Part shown: positions 34,520 to 45,673 of the stretch, piece after piece
Layout of the letters: every line of letters begins with the position of its first letter
Numbering within the stretch: position 1 is the stretch's first letter
DNA from: Haloprofundus halobius
GTDB lineage: Archaea; Halobacteriota; Halobacteria; Halobacteriales; Haloferacaceae
Assembly: GCF_020097835.1 (NCBI RefSeq)
Contig: NZ_CP083666.1
Span: 3,038,001-3,102,000 of the forward strand
DNA: 64,000 nt
Reading direction: 5' to 3'
Translations under genes and position numbers: made by a program
Notes under the pieces: model-generated
Seen by the model: the letters and a program-made list of their open reading frames with translations, nothing else
What the model was told of the DNA's origin: nothing
Databases searched by the model: none

Positions 34520-34567
34520 AGTGGCTTAACAGACTTCCTAGTGGCTTAAAGAGGTGAATATATTCAC
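34520..34567. promoter_or_regulatory. Operator-like direct repeats and palindrome
   Basis: AGTGGCTTAA occurs at 34520-34529 and again at 34540-34549, exactly 20 bases apart (about two helical turns), so two protein units could sit on one face. It is followed by the perfect palindrome GTGAATATATTCAC (34554-34567). The first repeat lies 21-30 bases before the HTH-10 ATG on the minus strand, where its TATA should be, so binding there would give autorepression. Confidence 0.55.
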
Positions 34568-34676
34568 GGAGAAATCCGTAGTCTCAACGAGCGTAGCAGA
34601 CCCGTGCCTCTCGTCGGAGACAGGGACAGAACGTTATGAATGAACACCCGTCCGGATCGCGTAAGAATAGTAGACT

Positions 34677-35045
34677 ATGAGCACAGTTGAAACGGCCATC
34701 CCCCTCGTGCAAGGGCTGCTCGGACTCATCATGCTGGCTGCGGGCACCGCGAAGCTAATCGGCATTGACCTCGTGGTAGAGGATTTCGATCGATACGGCT
34801 ATCCAGAGTGGTTCCGATTCGTTACTGGTGGCATCGAGGCGTTTGGGGGTCTCGGCTTGCTCGTCGGTCTCGTGTTCGCGCCGATTCTCGCTGTTCTCGG
34901 CGGACTGTTAATCGTCGCCACGATGGCCGGGGCCATCCTGACACATCTCTTCCGGGTTGACGATCCGCTCTGGAGATTTGTCGGGCCATCGATCTATCTC
35001 ACCGTCGGACTCCTCGTGACGAGATTCCACCTGCTGTCGTTCTAG
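34677..35045 (+). CDS. DoxX-family membrane protein
   Basis: Seen: 122 residues with four predicted membrane helices (about 7-25, 45-62, 65-85, 98-116) in the DoxX/DoxD arrangement, including G-L-I-M-L-A-A-G-T-A-K-L and G-G-I-E-A-F-G-G-L-G-L-L-V-G-L. Family role: small integral proteins, some linked to thiosulfate:quinone oxidoreductase or redox stress. It is the likely target of the divergent HTH-10 regulator. Confidence 0.85.
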   Translation: MSTVETAIPLVQGLLGLIMLAAGTAKLIGIDLVVEDFDRYGYPEWFRFVTGGIEAFGGLGLLVGLVFAPILAVLGGLLIVATMAGAILTHLFRVDDPLWRFVGPSIYLTVGLLVTRFHLLSF

Positions 35046-35315
35046 CCATCGAAGTACGAGCAGCAGTACTTACCCCGATTGCGGCAAGGACGGGAGTCGT
35101 AGGCACGATTCAAGCGAGATGTCGCCCTCGATAACTACGCGGGCGTAGACATCGGTGGGTTCGTTATGGCTTCGGATGCAAGATACGCGCACTACATTCA
35201 GCACGGCTTCGACACCCTCTCACCGATCGAGAATTTCGACGGAGCAGTTCCTCCTTTCGTACCGCCCGACACACAACAGGGTGACTTTTTGCGTCGCCCC
35301 CTCCAACGAACCCCA

Positions 35316-36473
35316 ATGAGCGACAGCGAGTTCGACATCGTCGGGCCCGAGGCCATCCGCGAGGGCCGCGCGACCGACGCCTACTTCGACCGAACAGAGA
35401 CGACGCTCCGACACGCGGGCAAGAACCCCCCCGTCGTCGCCGAAGTCACCGCCGACCAGTTCCCCTCCGGCGACTTCGAGGTGCTCGCTGGCGTGAAGGA
35501 CGCCGCCTCGCTGTTGGCCCCACTCGGCGTCCGCGTCGACGCGCTCCCCGAGGGGACGCTGTTCGACGGCGGCCCCGTGATGCGAATCGAGGGCGACTAC
35601 CTCGACTTCGCGCGCTACGAGACTTCTCTCTTGGGCTTTCTCTCACACGCCTCTGGCGTCGCCACCGCGGCGCTGGAAACGCGCGTCGCCGCGCCGGAGT
35701 CGAACGTGCTCTCGTTCGGCGCGCGTCACGTCCACCCCTCAATCGCGGCGATGGTCGAGCGGAGCGCCCTCCTCGGCGGGCTCGACGGCTTCTCGCACGT
35801 CGCCGCCGGTGACGTGCTCGGCCGCGAGGCCAGCGGGACGATGCCGCACGCACTGTTGCTCTGTTTCGGTCGGGGGAATCAGGAAGACGCGTGGCGGGCG
35901 TTCGACGAGGCGGTTCCCGAGGACGTCCCGCGCGTCGCGCTCTGTGACACGTTCTCCGACGAGAAAGATGAGGTCGTTCGCGCCGCGGAGGCGCTCGGCG
36001 ACCGTCTCTCGGGCGTGCGCCTCGACACGACGAGCTCGCGCCGCGGCGACTTCCGCCACATCGTCCGCGAGGTGCGCTGGGAACTGAAGGCTCGCGACGT
36101 CGACGGCGTCGATATCTTCGTCAGCGGCGGGTTGGGACCGAAGGACCTCCGCCACCTCCGCGACGTGGTCGACGGCTTCGGCGTCGGTGGCTACGTCTCG
36201 AACGCCGACCCCGTCGACTTCGCGCTCGACATCGTCGAGATCGACGGCGATGCCGTCGCCAAGCGCGGCAAACTCTCCGGTGTCAAAGAAGTGTACCGGA
36301 CGCCCGACGGTCGCCACCACGTCGGCCTCCGCGGTTCGGAGGCTCCGGCCGACGGCGAGGCGCTCTTGGAACCGCTGGTCCGCGGCGGCGAGGTCGTTCG
36401 GTCGTTCGACGTCGACGCGGCCGCAGAGCGCGCGCTGACCGACGCGGCGCGAACCGGGTTCGCCGCGGAGTAG
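35316..36473 (+). CDS. Nicotinate phosphoribosyltransferase
   Basis: Seen: 385 residues from the ATG at 35316; the frame is open 50 codons upstream but without homology, and an AT-rich GTGACTTTTT lies about 30 bases before. It reads D-A-Y-F-D-R-T at about 20, A-R-H-V-H-P near 132 (active His region), L-D-T-T-S-S-R-R-G-D near 230, and F-V-S-G-G-L near 268. Role: makes nicotinate mononucleotide from nicotinate and PRPP in NAD salvage. Short archaeal form of the family. Confidence 0.9.
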   Translation: MSDSEFDIVGPEAIREGRATDAYFDRTETTLRHAGKNPPVVAEVTADQFPSGDFEVLAGVKDAASLLAPLGVRVDALPEGTLFDGGPVMRIEGDYLDFARYETSLLGFLSHASGVATAALETRVAAPESNVLSFGARHVHPSIAAMVERSALLGGLDGFSHVAAGDVLGREASGTMPHALLLCFGRGNQEDAWRAFDEAVPEDVPRVALCDTFSDEKDEVVRAAEALGDRLSGVRLDTTSSRRGDFRHIVREVRWELKARDVDGVDIFVSGGLGPKDLRHLRDVVDGFGVGGYVSNADPVDFALDIVEIDGDAVAKRGKLSGVKEVYRTPDGRHHVGLRGSEAPADGEALLEPLVRGGEVVRSFDVDAAAERALTDAARTGFAAE

Positions 36474-36511
36474 CCCCGTCTTCGTTCTCGTTCCCGATGA
36501 GTCGTGAGTCG

Positions 36512-36750
36512 TTACTCGTGCGCTTCGTTGAGCAGTCCCCGCACGACAGCGACAGTCGAGAGAACGCTGACGACGACACCGCCGAAGAAGAGACAGAGCT
36601 GCAGTACGCCCCCCGTGTCGGAAACCAGACGCCGAGCAGACCAGCGAGGACGCTCCCGACGGCGACGCCGATCGATGTCGTGCCGACCGCGAGGACGAGC
36701 GCGTGGGGGAGGAAACGAAGCGAGTACCGAAACGTCGAGTAGGTGCTCAT
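36512..36750 (-). pseudogene. Frameshifted small membrane protein
   Basis: From the ATG at 36750 the first half reads as a membrane protein (Y-S-L-R-F-L-P-H-A-L-V-L-A-V-G-T, then V-L-A-G-L-L-G-V-W-F-P). At about 36612-36623 the frame loses sense and runs into a Ser-rich, non-membrane sequence. In another frame the same DNA continues as a clear second helix (T-G-G-V-L-Q-L-C-L-F-F-G-G-V-V-V) and ends at the stop at 36512 after N-E-A-H-E. One missing base near a run of six C (plus strand) would restore one protein of about 80 residues. Real mutation or sequencing error cannot be told apart here. Confidence 0.65.
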
Positions 36751-36877
36751 TACGGCCGTCTCAACCATCGCTTTCGGTTTCTGCAGACTCGGACGAAACA
36801 GCTGTCGGAGGCGACGCGTGAGGCGCAGTCGGTTTGGCTGTGGCTGTTCAGCTGTCCGTGAAAAAGAAGTCGCGGTG

Positions 36878-37480
36878 CTATAGCTCTTGGACGCTGCCGC
36901 CGTCGTCCCGCTCGCAGAACACTTGGCCCTCGAACAGCGTCACCATCGTGTCGTCGTCGCGCCAGGCGAACGGCGAGAGGCGCGCCTTCCGGCAGACACG
37001 CGTGAGGTACTCCTCTTTACTCCAGCCGTTCTCGACGGGAATCGTCGGGTAGAGCCAGCCGTGTTGTTCCCCGTTGTCGACGGCGACCCCGTGGGTACCG
37101 AGTTCGAGGTCTGTAAGCGGGTCGTTGGTGAGAATGTGATTGTTGACGATGCAGACCGAGATGTTCAGATTCGCAAGCTCGGGCGGTTCGACCTCCGAGC
37201 CGCACGAGTCGCCCGACGCCGCTTGGATGGCGGCGTCGACTATCGCGTGGCCGAGCTGGTCTTTCCCTCGATAGGCCCCCGCACAACCGCGGAGTTGTCT
37301 CCGTCCACGTGTCGACTGTAGCCGCACGAACGCGCCCGTTCGAGCGTAGAACGCGTCGCGCATGCTTCCCGGTTGCTCTCGTTGGCCGTGCAAAACGAAC
37401 GATTCGACCGATTCCCGAGCGAGTTCGACCGCTCGAGCCCCATCCTCGTAGGAGAGGCGTATGGTCTGCGCCTCGGACAT
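36878..37480 (-). CDS. AMMECR1-domain protein
   Basis: Seen: 200 residues. Q-L-R-G-C-A-G-A-Y-R-G near 61-71 is the AMMECR1 hallmark (usually L-R-G-C-I-G); H-G-V-A-V and a Y-P-T-I-P-V-E-N-G-W-S-K-E-E-Y-L block (about 145-160) follow. The family is universal in archaea and eukaryotes; its biochemical role is not firmly known. It is divergent from the RNase P RNA gene, sharing a 130-base promoter region. Confidence 0.9.
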   Translation of the reverse strand: MSEAQTIRLSYEDGARAVELARESVESFVLHGQREQPGSMRDAFYARTGAFVRLQSTRGRRQLRGCAGAYRGKDQLGHAIVDAAIQAASGDSCGSEVEPPELANLNISVCIVNNHILTNDPLTDLELGTHGVAVDNGEQHGWLYPTIPVENGWSKEEYLTRVCRKARLSPFAWRDDDTMVTLFEGQVFCERDDGGSVQEL

Positions 37481-37540
37481 ACACCCATTCTGGAGCGCTG
37501 TTGACTTGAACGCTTCCCTTCACACAAAGTGTCGCTCAGA

Positions 37541-37575
37541 CGGATTTTAATGCCTGCATAACGCCGTAAAATCCG
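37541..37575. repeat. Inverted repeat between AMMECR1 and RNase P RNA promoters
   Basis: Perfect 9-base arms, CGGATTTTA (37541-37549) and TAAAATCCG (37567-37575), with a 17-base spacer. It lies 61-95 bases before the AMMECR1 start and just upstream of the RNase P RNA TATA element (ACTTATT, 37584-37590). It could bind a regulator for both; its AT-rich arms could also hold two TATA-like elements facing outward. Confidence 0.5.
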
Positions 37576-37613
37576 ACCGAACGACTTATTCGACTCCTGA
37601 GAGTAGTTTCACT

Positions 37614-38046
37614 CGGCAGAGAGAGCCCGACCTCCGTGACCCACGGCGCGTCTCGCGCGCCGCCGGGACATGAGGAAAGTCCCCCCACCGTCCGAACAGG
37701 TGACCGGGCGCAAGCCCGGAGTCGGAGACGGCTGGCTCTGGAACAGAAACGAGACCCCTCGGTCCGACCGATGATATGTGCGAACCCGACCGTAAGGGAG
37801 GGGAGTTAACCCATAGAGGGTCGCGTGACGACTTCGTCGTCACGCTCATGCGCGAACGGGCCTCGCCCGTGAGCGCGACGACCGAGAACGGATGGAACGG
37901 CGAAACCTCACCGGTGCAAGTCCGCGCCACGCGGCCGACGCGGCGCGATTCGTGCGTCGCTCGGCCGCACGGTAGTTCGGACAGACGGACGCGGACGCTC
38001 AGCCGAATGTCGGGACGAACAGAAGGGGGCTTACTCCTCTCAGCCG
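37614..38046 (+). ncRNA. rnpB: RNase P RNA (archaeal type A)
   Basis: About 433 bases. Conserved blocks are seen in order: GAGGAAAGTCC (CR I, near 37670), ACAGAAAC near 37743, a GCAAGTCCGC-type segment near 37917, and ACAGAAGGGGGCTTAC (near 38020) at the 3' side. The ends pair as P1: CGGCAGAGAG (37614-37623) with CTCTCAGCCG (38037-38046). A TATA-like ACTTATT lies 24-30 bases before, and a short T-rich stretch follows. Role: catalytic RNA that trims 5' leaders of tRNA. Ends are set by P1 pairing and may be off by a few bases. Confidence 0.93.
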
Positions 38047-38111
38047 CTTTTCGATTCGAGCGACTCGACCCGTCGCCAGTATGTTATTAACTAAAACCGG
38101 GAGAAGTAATA

Positions 38112-38179
38112 GACTCGACGTAACTCTCGCCCCGATTCTGGTAGTTCGATTAATAAGCCTACACCGACTACGTTGAGTC
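38112..38179. promoter_or_regulatory. Promoter of the metal ATPase with flanking inverted arms
   Basis: A TATA element (GATTAATAAG, 38148-38157) lies 24-33 bases before the ATG. It is bracketed by near-perfect inverted arms: GACTCGACGTA (38112-38122) and TACGTTGAGTC (38169-38179), one mismatch in 11. The second arm covers the expected RNA start. This is where a metal-sensing repressor could bind. Confidence 0.5.
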
Positions 38180-38180
38180 G

Positions 38181-40865
<2,685 letters not shown>

Positions 40866-41015
40866 CGAAGCCGCGTTCGCTCATCGACCGTCCGCCCTCC
40901 GAGCCCACCGTTCTCGTCCTGAGTTCACCGCTTTCGCCCTGAGTCCACCGTTCTCGACCGTTCGATATTTCGAAGGGTCGCAACGCTCATACGTTCGCCT
41001 GCAGCAACTCATCAC

Positions 41016-42056
41016 ATGTCGTCTCGACTGCCGACGCTCGCCGTCGTCGCCCTCCTGCTCCTCGCGGGGTGTCTCGGTTCTCTCGCCGACGATGGCGGGT
41101 CCTCCGACGTGCCGCTGCCCGGTAGCTCCTCCACCTCGACGGAACAGAACGACGCGACGGCCACCACCGGAACCAACCCGTGGGGCGACGACCCGATCGT
41201 CGTCGCCATCGAGAACGGTGACGAACCCGACCGCGAGTTCGCGCCGCTCGTCCGCGCCGCGACCGATTACTGGGAGGAGAACGCCGACGAACACACCGGA
41301 TTCGACGTCTCCTACCGCGTCGTCCCCGACGCGGAGAACCCCGATATCGTCGTCCAGTTCGTCGACGACGTGCCGAACTGCGCTAACGTCTCCCACGCCG
41401 CCGGGTGCGCCCCGCGCATCACCGACTCGCGACAGATTCAGCGCCCCGAGAACGTCTCGGTTCGGACCGGTCTCTCCGACGAGTCGACGGAGCTCGTGCT
41501 CAAACACGAACTCGGTCACACGCTCGGCCTCGACCACGACGACGAACCCGCGGACGTGATGGCCGCCTCGTCGGTGCTCCACACCGAACCGCGACCGAAC
41601 GCCTCCGAACGCGACTTCCCGTGGGCCGACCCCGAGTTCACCGTCTACGTCGACGACGAGAACGCCTCCGACCCCGACGGGGCTCGCGAGCAGGTTCGTC
41701 ACGCCTTCGACTACTACGAAGACGGTGCCGACGGGAGCGTCCCCGGCAACCTGACGTTCGAGTACGTCGACTCGCCCGACGAGGCCGACGTGACGGTTCG
41801 CTTCTCCGACGGGTCGGCCTGCGGCGGCAACCCCGGGTCGTGCGCGGTCACCTCCGGTCCGGACCCCGACGGCGACCACGAGGTCGAACGCTACGAGCGA
41901 CTCGACATCACGCTCGTCGACCTCGACACCGCCGCAGTCGGCTGGCACGTCGGCACGTGGTTCGCCCACGGGCTCGGTGCGGAGGAATCCGAAGAGAAAC
42001 CCGAACCGTTCCAGGATGACAGTTACCGCAATCAGCATAGTAACTGGTGGGAGTGA
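41016..42056 (+). CDS. Matrixin-like zinc metalloprotease lipoprotein with a degenerate second domain
   Basis: Seen: 346 residues. Lipobox L-L-A-G-C, then a Ser/Thr linker. The first domain (about 60-190) has K-H-E-L-G-H-T-L-G-L-D-H, the metzincin zinc motif (H164, E165, H168, H174), with V-M-A as a Met-turn candidate. The second half repeats the fold (Y-V-D-D-E-N-A; F-D-Y-Y-E-D-G; D-V-T-V-R-F), but at the matching helix reads T-W-F-A-H-G-L-G-A-E-E, which lacks the Glu and two His. Role: surface-anchored protease; the second domain probably only binds. No pro-domain Cys switch is seen. Confidence 0.88.
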   Translation: MSSRLPTLAVVALLLLAGCLGSLADDGGSSDVPLPGSSSTSTEQNDATATTGTNPWGDDPIVVAIENGDEPDREFAPLVRAATDYWEENADEHTGFDVSYRVVPDAENPDIVVQFVDDVPNCANVSHAAGCAPRITDSRQIQRPENVSVRTGLSDESTELVLKHELGHTLGLDHDDEPADVMAASSVLHTEPRPNASERDFPWADPEFTVYVDDENASDPDGAREQVRHAFDYYEDGADGSVPGNLTFEYVDSPDEADVTVRFSDGSACGGNPGSCAVTSGPDPDGDHEVERYERLDITLVDLDTAAVGWHVGTWFAHGLGAEESEEKPEPFQDDSYRNQHSNWWE

Positions 42057-42098
42057 CAGGAAGGAGAGACCTTTCACGGTCGCGGACGAAACACGCCC

Positions 42099-42962
42099 AT
42101 GGAGTCCGACGTGACTGACGGCGACGAGGCTGTCGCGCCCGTCGATTCCGGTCGCGTCGAGTGGCGCGCGACACCCGAGCGAGATTTCGCGGAACCGGCG
42201 AAACACGGTCTCGCAGGACTCTACCTCGCGTTTCTCTCGCTGGTTGCGGTCGGGATGGTGTTCTTCGCGCTCGGCACCTCGGGCGGGGGCGACGGATGGG
42301 TGTTTCTCGTCCTGTTGTTCGTCGGCGGCCCCGCCTCGTTACTCTACATCGCTACCGCGGTGGGCGTCGACGGCACCGCGTCGCTCGTGAAACTGGTTCC
42401 GGGCGCCGAGACGCTCTCGCTGCCCGGCGTGACGCTGGCGATGCTCGTCGGCGGTGTCGCGCTGCTCGCGGCGGTCGTTCACCCGCTGATGCCCGTCGCC
42501 TACGCCGCGGCGCTCGTCGGACTGTACGTCCTCGACAACGCCCGGCGGACCGCGGGGGAGGTAGACGTCGCGTCGACGACGCTCGCGGTGTACGCCGGCG
42601 AGACGGAGCGCAGACGCGACATCTCCTCGTTCGCGGGCCTCCGTTCGTTCCGCGTCGGCGACTACGTCGTCTGCTGGTTGCGGTACGACGGCCCCGCCCT
42701 CGTCGCTCCGCGAGCCGTCGTCTTTCCGGCGGGCGCGTTTCCGGCGGTTCGGGCGGCTCTCGACGAGATTCGGACGGCGGAACGCGACGACACCATCTCC
42801 GGGACGGCCGTCCGCGTCGTCGCCGCCGCGTTCGGACTGTTCTTTCTCGGCGCGACGGCGTTCGTCGTGGTCGTCGTCGGCAACCCGCGACTCTCCGCCT
42901 ACGCAATCTCCGTTCTCGGCCTGTTCGGCGTCCTGTTTCTGTACCTCGCGTGGAAGTCGTGA
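42099..42962 (+). CDS. Multi-helix membrane protein of unknown function
   Basis: Seen: 287 residues. Predicted helices near 38-58, 68-88, 103-120, 124-142 in the first half, and a pair at about 232-252 and 260-282 at the end. A soluble region (about 145-225, with A-V-Y-A-G-E-T-E-R-R-R-D-I) sits between. It starts 42 bases after the protease stop on the same strand. I do not recognise the family. Confidence 0.7.
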   Translation: MESDVTDGDEAVAPVDSGRVEWRATPERDFAEPAKHGLAGLYLAFLSLVAVGMVFFALGTSGGGDGWVFLVLLFVGGPASLLYIATAVGVDGTASLVKLVPGAETLSLPGVTLAMLVGGVALLAAVVHPLMPVAYAAALVGLYVLDNARRTAGEVDVASTTLAVYAGETERRRDISSFAGLRSFRVGDYVVCWLRYDGPALVAPRAVVFPAGAFPAVRAALDEIRTAERDDTISGTAVRVVAAAFGLFFLGATAFVVVVVGNPRLSAYAISVLGLFGVLFLYLAWKS

Positions 42963-43094
42963 GACGGCGTCGTTCGCTCGCGCTGTACGCCGTCACAGCG
43001 GTCGCCACTACGGGCGTCGTTCCTGCGGGGTGTCGTTCCTGCGGGGCGTCGTCGACGCGGAGCGCTCTTCTCGCTCGCGTGCGAACCGTCGAGC

Positions 43095-43370
43095 GTGAAC
43101 CTCGACGAACTGGACGCCGCGCTCCGCCACGAGTTCGACGGCACCGACGCCGAGTTTCGTGTCGTCGTCCGACAGGCGGGTGACCTCGACGACGCGGGCC
43201 GAATCGAAGCCGACAGGGACGTCCCGCTCACCGTCGACGAGGTCGTCGCTCACCTCTCCGACGCGCCCGACGGCCGCGTCGCGAGTCGATGGAACTGGTG
43301 GTTGGGTGCGCTGGAAGCCGCCTACGGCGGCTACGAACCGTATCAGGTGCGCCGGATTCCGAAGGAGTAG
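43095..43370 (+). CDS. Small haloarchaeal conserved protein
   Basis: Seen: 91 residues from a GTG. N-L-D-E-L-D-A-A-L at the start, V-V-R-Q-A-G-D-L-D-D-A-G-R near 24-36, and a W-N-W-W-L-G-A-L-E-A-A-Y-G-G-Y block. Acidic and soluble. Function unknown. Codon use and the Trp-rich conserved-looking block support a real gene. Confidence 0.65.
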   Translation: MNLDELDAALRHEFDGTDAEFRVVVRQAGDLDDAGRIEADRDVPLTVDEVVAHLSDAPDGRVASRWNWWLGALEAAYGGYEPYQVRRIPKE

Positions 43371-43415
43371 CGTCCGCGACGAGTCGGTTGATTCGGTTCG
43401 GTCGATTCGACCGAT

Positions 43416-43619
43416 TCAGTCGTACCGTCGGTGTGACGGTGACTCGTCGGGAATGAGACTCAGCCCAGGGACGTCGAGCACCGCTAGATAGCCGTGTGCG
43501 TCGACGACGTGCCCTCGCAGCGTCGAAATCGAGACGTCGAGGAACGACTCCTGACAGCCGTCGACGGGACAGACGCCGGTGAATCGGGGCGGATCACCGT
43601 CGCCCGCGCCGCCGCTCAT
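43416..43619 (-). CDS. C2H2-like zinc finger miniprotein
   Basis: Seen: 67 residues from the ATG at 43619; a start at 43634 would add five residues. C-P-V-D-G-C, about 12 residues, then H-V-V-D-A-H gives a C-x4-C...H-x4-H zinc finger. Haloarchaea carry many such single-finger proteins; some bind DNA, most are uncharacterised. Confidence 0.7.
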   Translation of the reverse strand: MSGGAGDGDPPRFTGVCPVDGCQESFLDVSISTLRGHVVDAHGYLAVLDVPGLSLIPDESPSHRRYD

Positions 43620-43783
43620 ACAGCCACCCCGCACTCGAAACGACCTGCCGAAAATTTGTTCAGGATACTGGTATGAATATCCAGACTCACGGCCGTGACT
43701 GCTCTGTGGGCGTTGTAAGCTTTGTGTTAGTGGGTGAGCGAACGTTCTATATTCCGTATCTCTTTCTGTGCGGTCGTCCCCTG

Positions 43784-44848
43784 TCAGCTGTCATCTCCCA
43801 CCCACTCGCGGAGTCGCTCGTAGTGGAATCCGACGGCGTCGTCGCCGGTCAGTTCCGGATATCGGGGGCGCGTGACGGCGCCCGTCGAGTCGACGGCCGA
43901 CCGGACAACCGCCGCCAACCGGTACGCTCGCGGTACCGACGGATACGGTCGAACGGACTCGTAGCCGGCTCTGAACGCGCGTCGGAGGGGGTCGTTGTCC
44001 GCGACGTACCAGTCGGCGACGAGGTGTTCGACCTTCGCGACGGCGAGCCCCGGCGCGGCCGCCAGCGGATCGCCCCAGTCGAGCACGGCGGTGAGTTTGC
44101 CCCCGTCGACGACCGCGTTGCCGGGCCGGAGGTCCCATGGGTAGAGCGTCGACGGAGGGCGAACGGGGAGGCGGGCGCGCTCGAACGCGCCGAGCAGTTC
44201 TTCGCGCAGCGAGTCGAACGTCGGAGGCAACGCGTCGACCCCTTCGCGAGCGTACGCGCGGAACCACCGCCGCCAGCCGTCGGTTCCGGTCGCGCGGAAC
44301 CGGTCGAACCGGTCGAACCGGTCGAGACTGTCGCTGTTTCGTCGGCGTTTCCCGACGTCTGCGAACCGGACCGACCCGTATCCCTCGAACGAGAATCTCT
44401 CGTGGAGTTCGGCGAGATACCGACCGAACGCGCGGGCGACTCGACGGCGGGCCTCCGGGTCGAGCGCGGCGAACCGTTCGTGGAGATCGCCGCCGGCGGC
44501 GCGCTCGACGACGGCGTACGCCCGTCCGCCGAGTTCACCGGTGTCGTACAGGGCCGGCACCGGAATCGACGTGCGTTCGCCGACAGTCCGTGCGAGTTCG
44601 GTCTCCGTCCGAAACGCGTCCGCGTCGGAGGCGAACTGGACGACGACGGCGTCCGGTATCTCGGCCGCGCTATCGCCTCCGTCGTTTTCGTCGTCGTCAC
44701 CGTCGTCCGCGAACGCGACCAGCGTCGTCCGCTTGTGGTTCCCGTTTGACACGGCTCGAAGTTCGGTCGGGGTCCCCCCGAGAAACGTCTGCGACAGCGC
44801 CGCCAGCACGTCGTGGGTCTCCGTCCAGCCGGTCGTCTCGTCGCTCAT
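43784..44848 (-). CDS. Aminoglycoside-phosphotransferase-like kinase
   Basis: Seen: 354 residues from the ATG at 44848. Y-A-V-V-E-R-A-A-G near 111-119 is the hinge. W-D-L-R-P-G-N-A-V-V-D (catalytic Asp and metal Asn) and A-V-L-D-W-G-D (DFG-like) near 246-270 show an APH/choline-kinase fold. The usual H-G-D is Y-P-W-D. Substrate unknown. A 9-base repeat codes D-R-F-D-R-F near 190. The start overlaps the stop of the HAD gene (ATGA), so a phosphatase and a kinase are coupled. Confidence 0.85.
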   Translation of the reverse strand: MSDETTGWTETHDVLAALSQTFLGGTPTELRAVSNGNHKRTTLVAFADDGDDDENDGGDSAAEIPDAVVVQFASDADAFRTETELARTVGERTSIPVPALYDTGELGGRAYAVVERAAGGDLHERFAALDPEARRRVARAFGRYLAELHERFSFEGYGSVRFADVGKRRRNSDSLDRFDRFDRFRATGTDGWRRWFRAYAREGVDALPPTFDSLREELLGAFERARLPVRPPSTLYPWDLRPGNAVVDGGKLTAVLDWGDPLAAAPGLAVAKVEHLVADWYVADNDPLRRAFRAGYESVRPYPSVPRAYRLAAVVRSAVDSTGAVTRPRYPELTGDDAVGFHYERLREWVGDDS

Positions 44849-45540
44849 GCACCCAACTCGTCGAGCAACCCGACGAAGGCGGAGAAGGAGTCGAGGACGT
44901 ACTCCGGCCGGTACGGCGTCGGGTCCGGGTCCGCGCCGGCTTCCAGTCCCCCGACGTACCACGCCGCCTGCAACCCCGCACCTTGCGCGCCCGCCACGTC
45001 GTATCGTAGCGAGTTGCCGACGTACAGCGCCGCCTCCGCGTCGATGTCGAGCGCCTCGACGGCGGCGTTGAACGGGTCGCGGTGCGGCTTTCGACGCGTC
45101 ATGTCGCCCGCGTAGACGACGACGTCGAACGCGTCGGCGATGTCGAGCGCCGAAAGTTTGGCCGACTGTCGCTCCTCGGGACCGTTCGTCACGAGGCCGA
45201 CGGGACCGCCCTCGCGCGCTCGCATCAGCGCCGCTCCCCCGCCGGGATGCAGCGACACCTTCGAGTAGTCGACCACGTCGAGAAAGCCGCGAGCCACCGC
45301 GTCGGCGTCGACGGACTGGCGACCGTACTGCGCGGCGACTATCGTGTATCCGCGCGCCAGATAGCCCAGTTGGTCGTCGGGGTCGGGCGGTCCGTCCAGC
45401 GCCGCCCAGAGGTCCTCCGGTTCGCCGAACGGGTCGACGCCCGCGCGTTCGAACGCGCCGTAGTAGATGGTGTCGCCGTCCTGGTCCTGCCGGCAGAGCG
45501 TCCCGTCGAGGTCGAACAACACGGCGTCGAAGGTGTTCAC
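44845..45540 (-). CDS. HAD-superfamily hydrolase
   Basis: Seen: 231 residues from the GTG at 45540, which has a CCTCC-type site just before it. Motif I L-F-D-L-D-G-T-L near 6-13, motif II L-V-T-N-G near 113-117, motif III Lys in R-R-K-P-H, and motif IV Y-V-G-N-S-L-R-Y-D. This is a DxD-type phosphatase, phosphoglycolate phosphatase-like. Coupled to the kinase gene downstream by a four-base overlap. Confidence 0.88.
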   Translation of the reverse strand: MNTFDAVLFDLDGTLCRQDQDGDTIYYGAFERAGVDPFGEPEDLWAALDGPPDPDDQLGYLARGYTIVAAQYGRQSVDADAVARGFLDVVDYSKVSLHPGGGAALMRAREGGPVGLVTNGPEERQSAKLSALDIADAFDVVVYAGDMTRRKPHRDPFNAAVEALDIDAEAALYVGNSLRYDVAGAQGAGLQAAWYVGGLEAGADPDPTPYRPEYVLDSFSAFVGLLDELGA

Positions 45541-45673
45541 GCCGGAGGTAGGGGTGAATCGGTCAAAAACGCTCCCGTCTTTCCGCCGCCGGGTCGGTCG
45601 AGCACGGGGACGGGACCGACGAGCGTCGCGCAGAACCGACGGACCCAAACCGTACTATCCGTTAGCGAGGGCA

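Noticed and set aside
40881-42206. A 441-codon minus-strand open frame opposite the matrixin-like protease
   Set aside because: The plus strand has a lipobox and a full zinc motif; the minus frame is a V/G/R/D-rich shadow.
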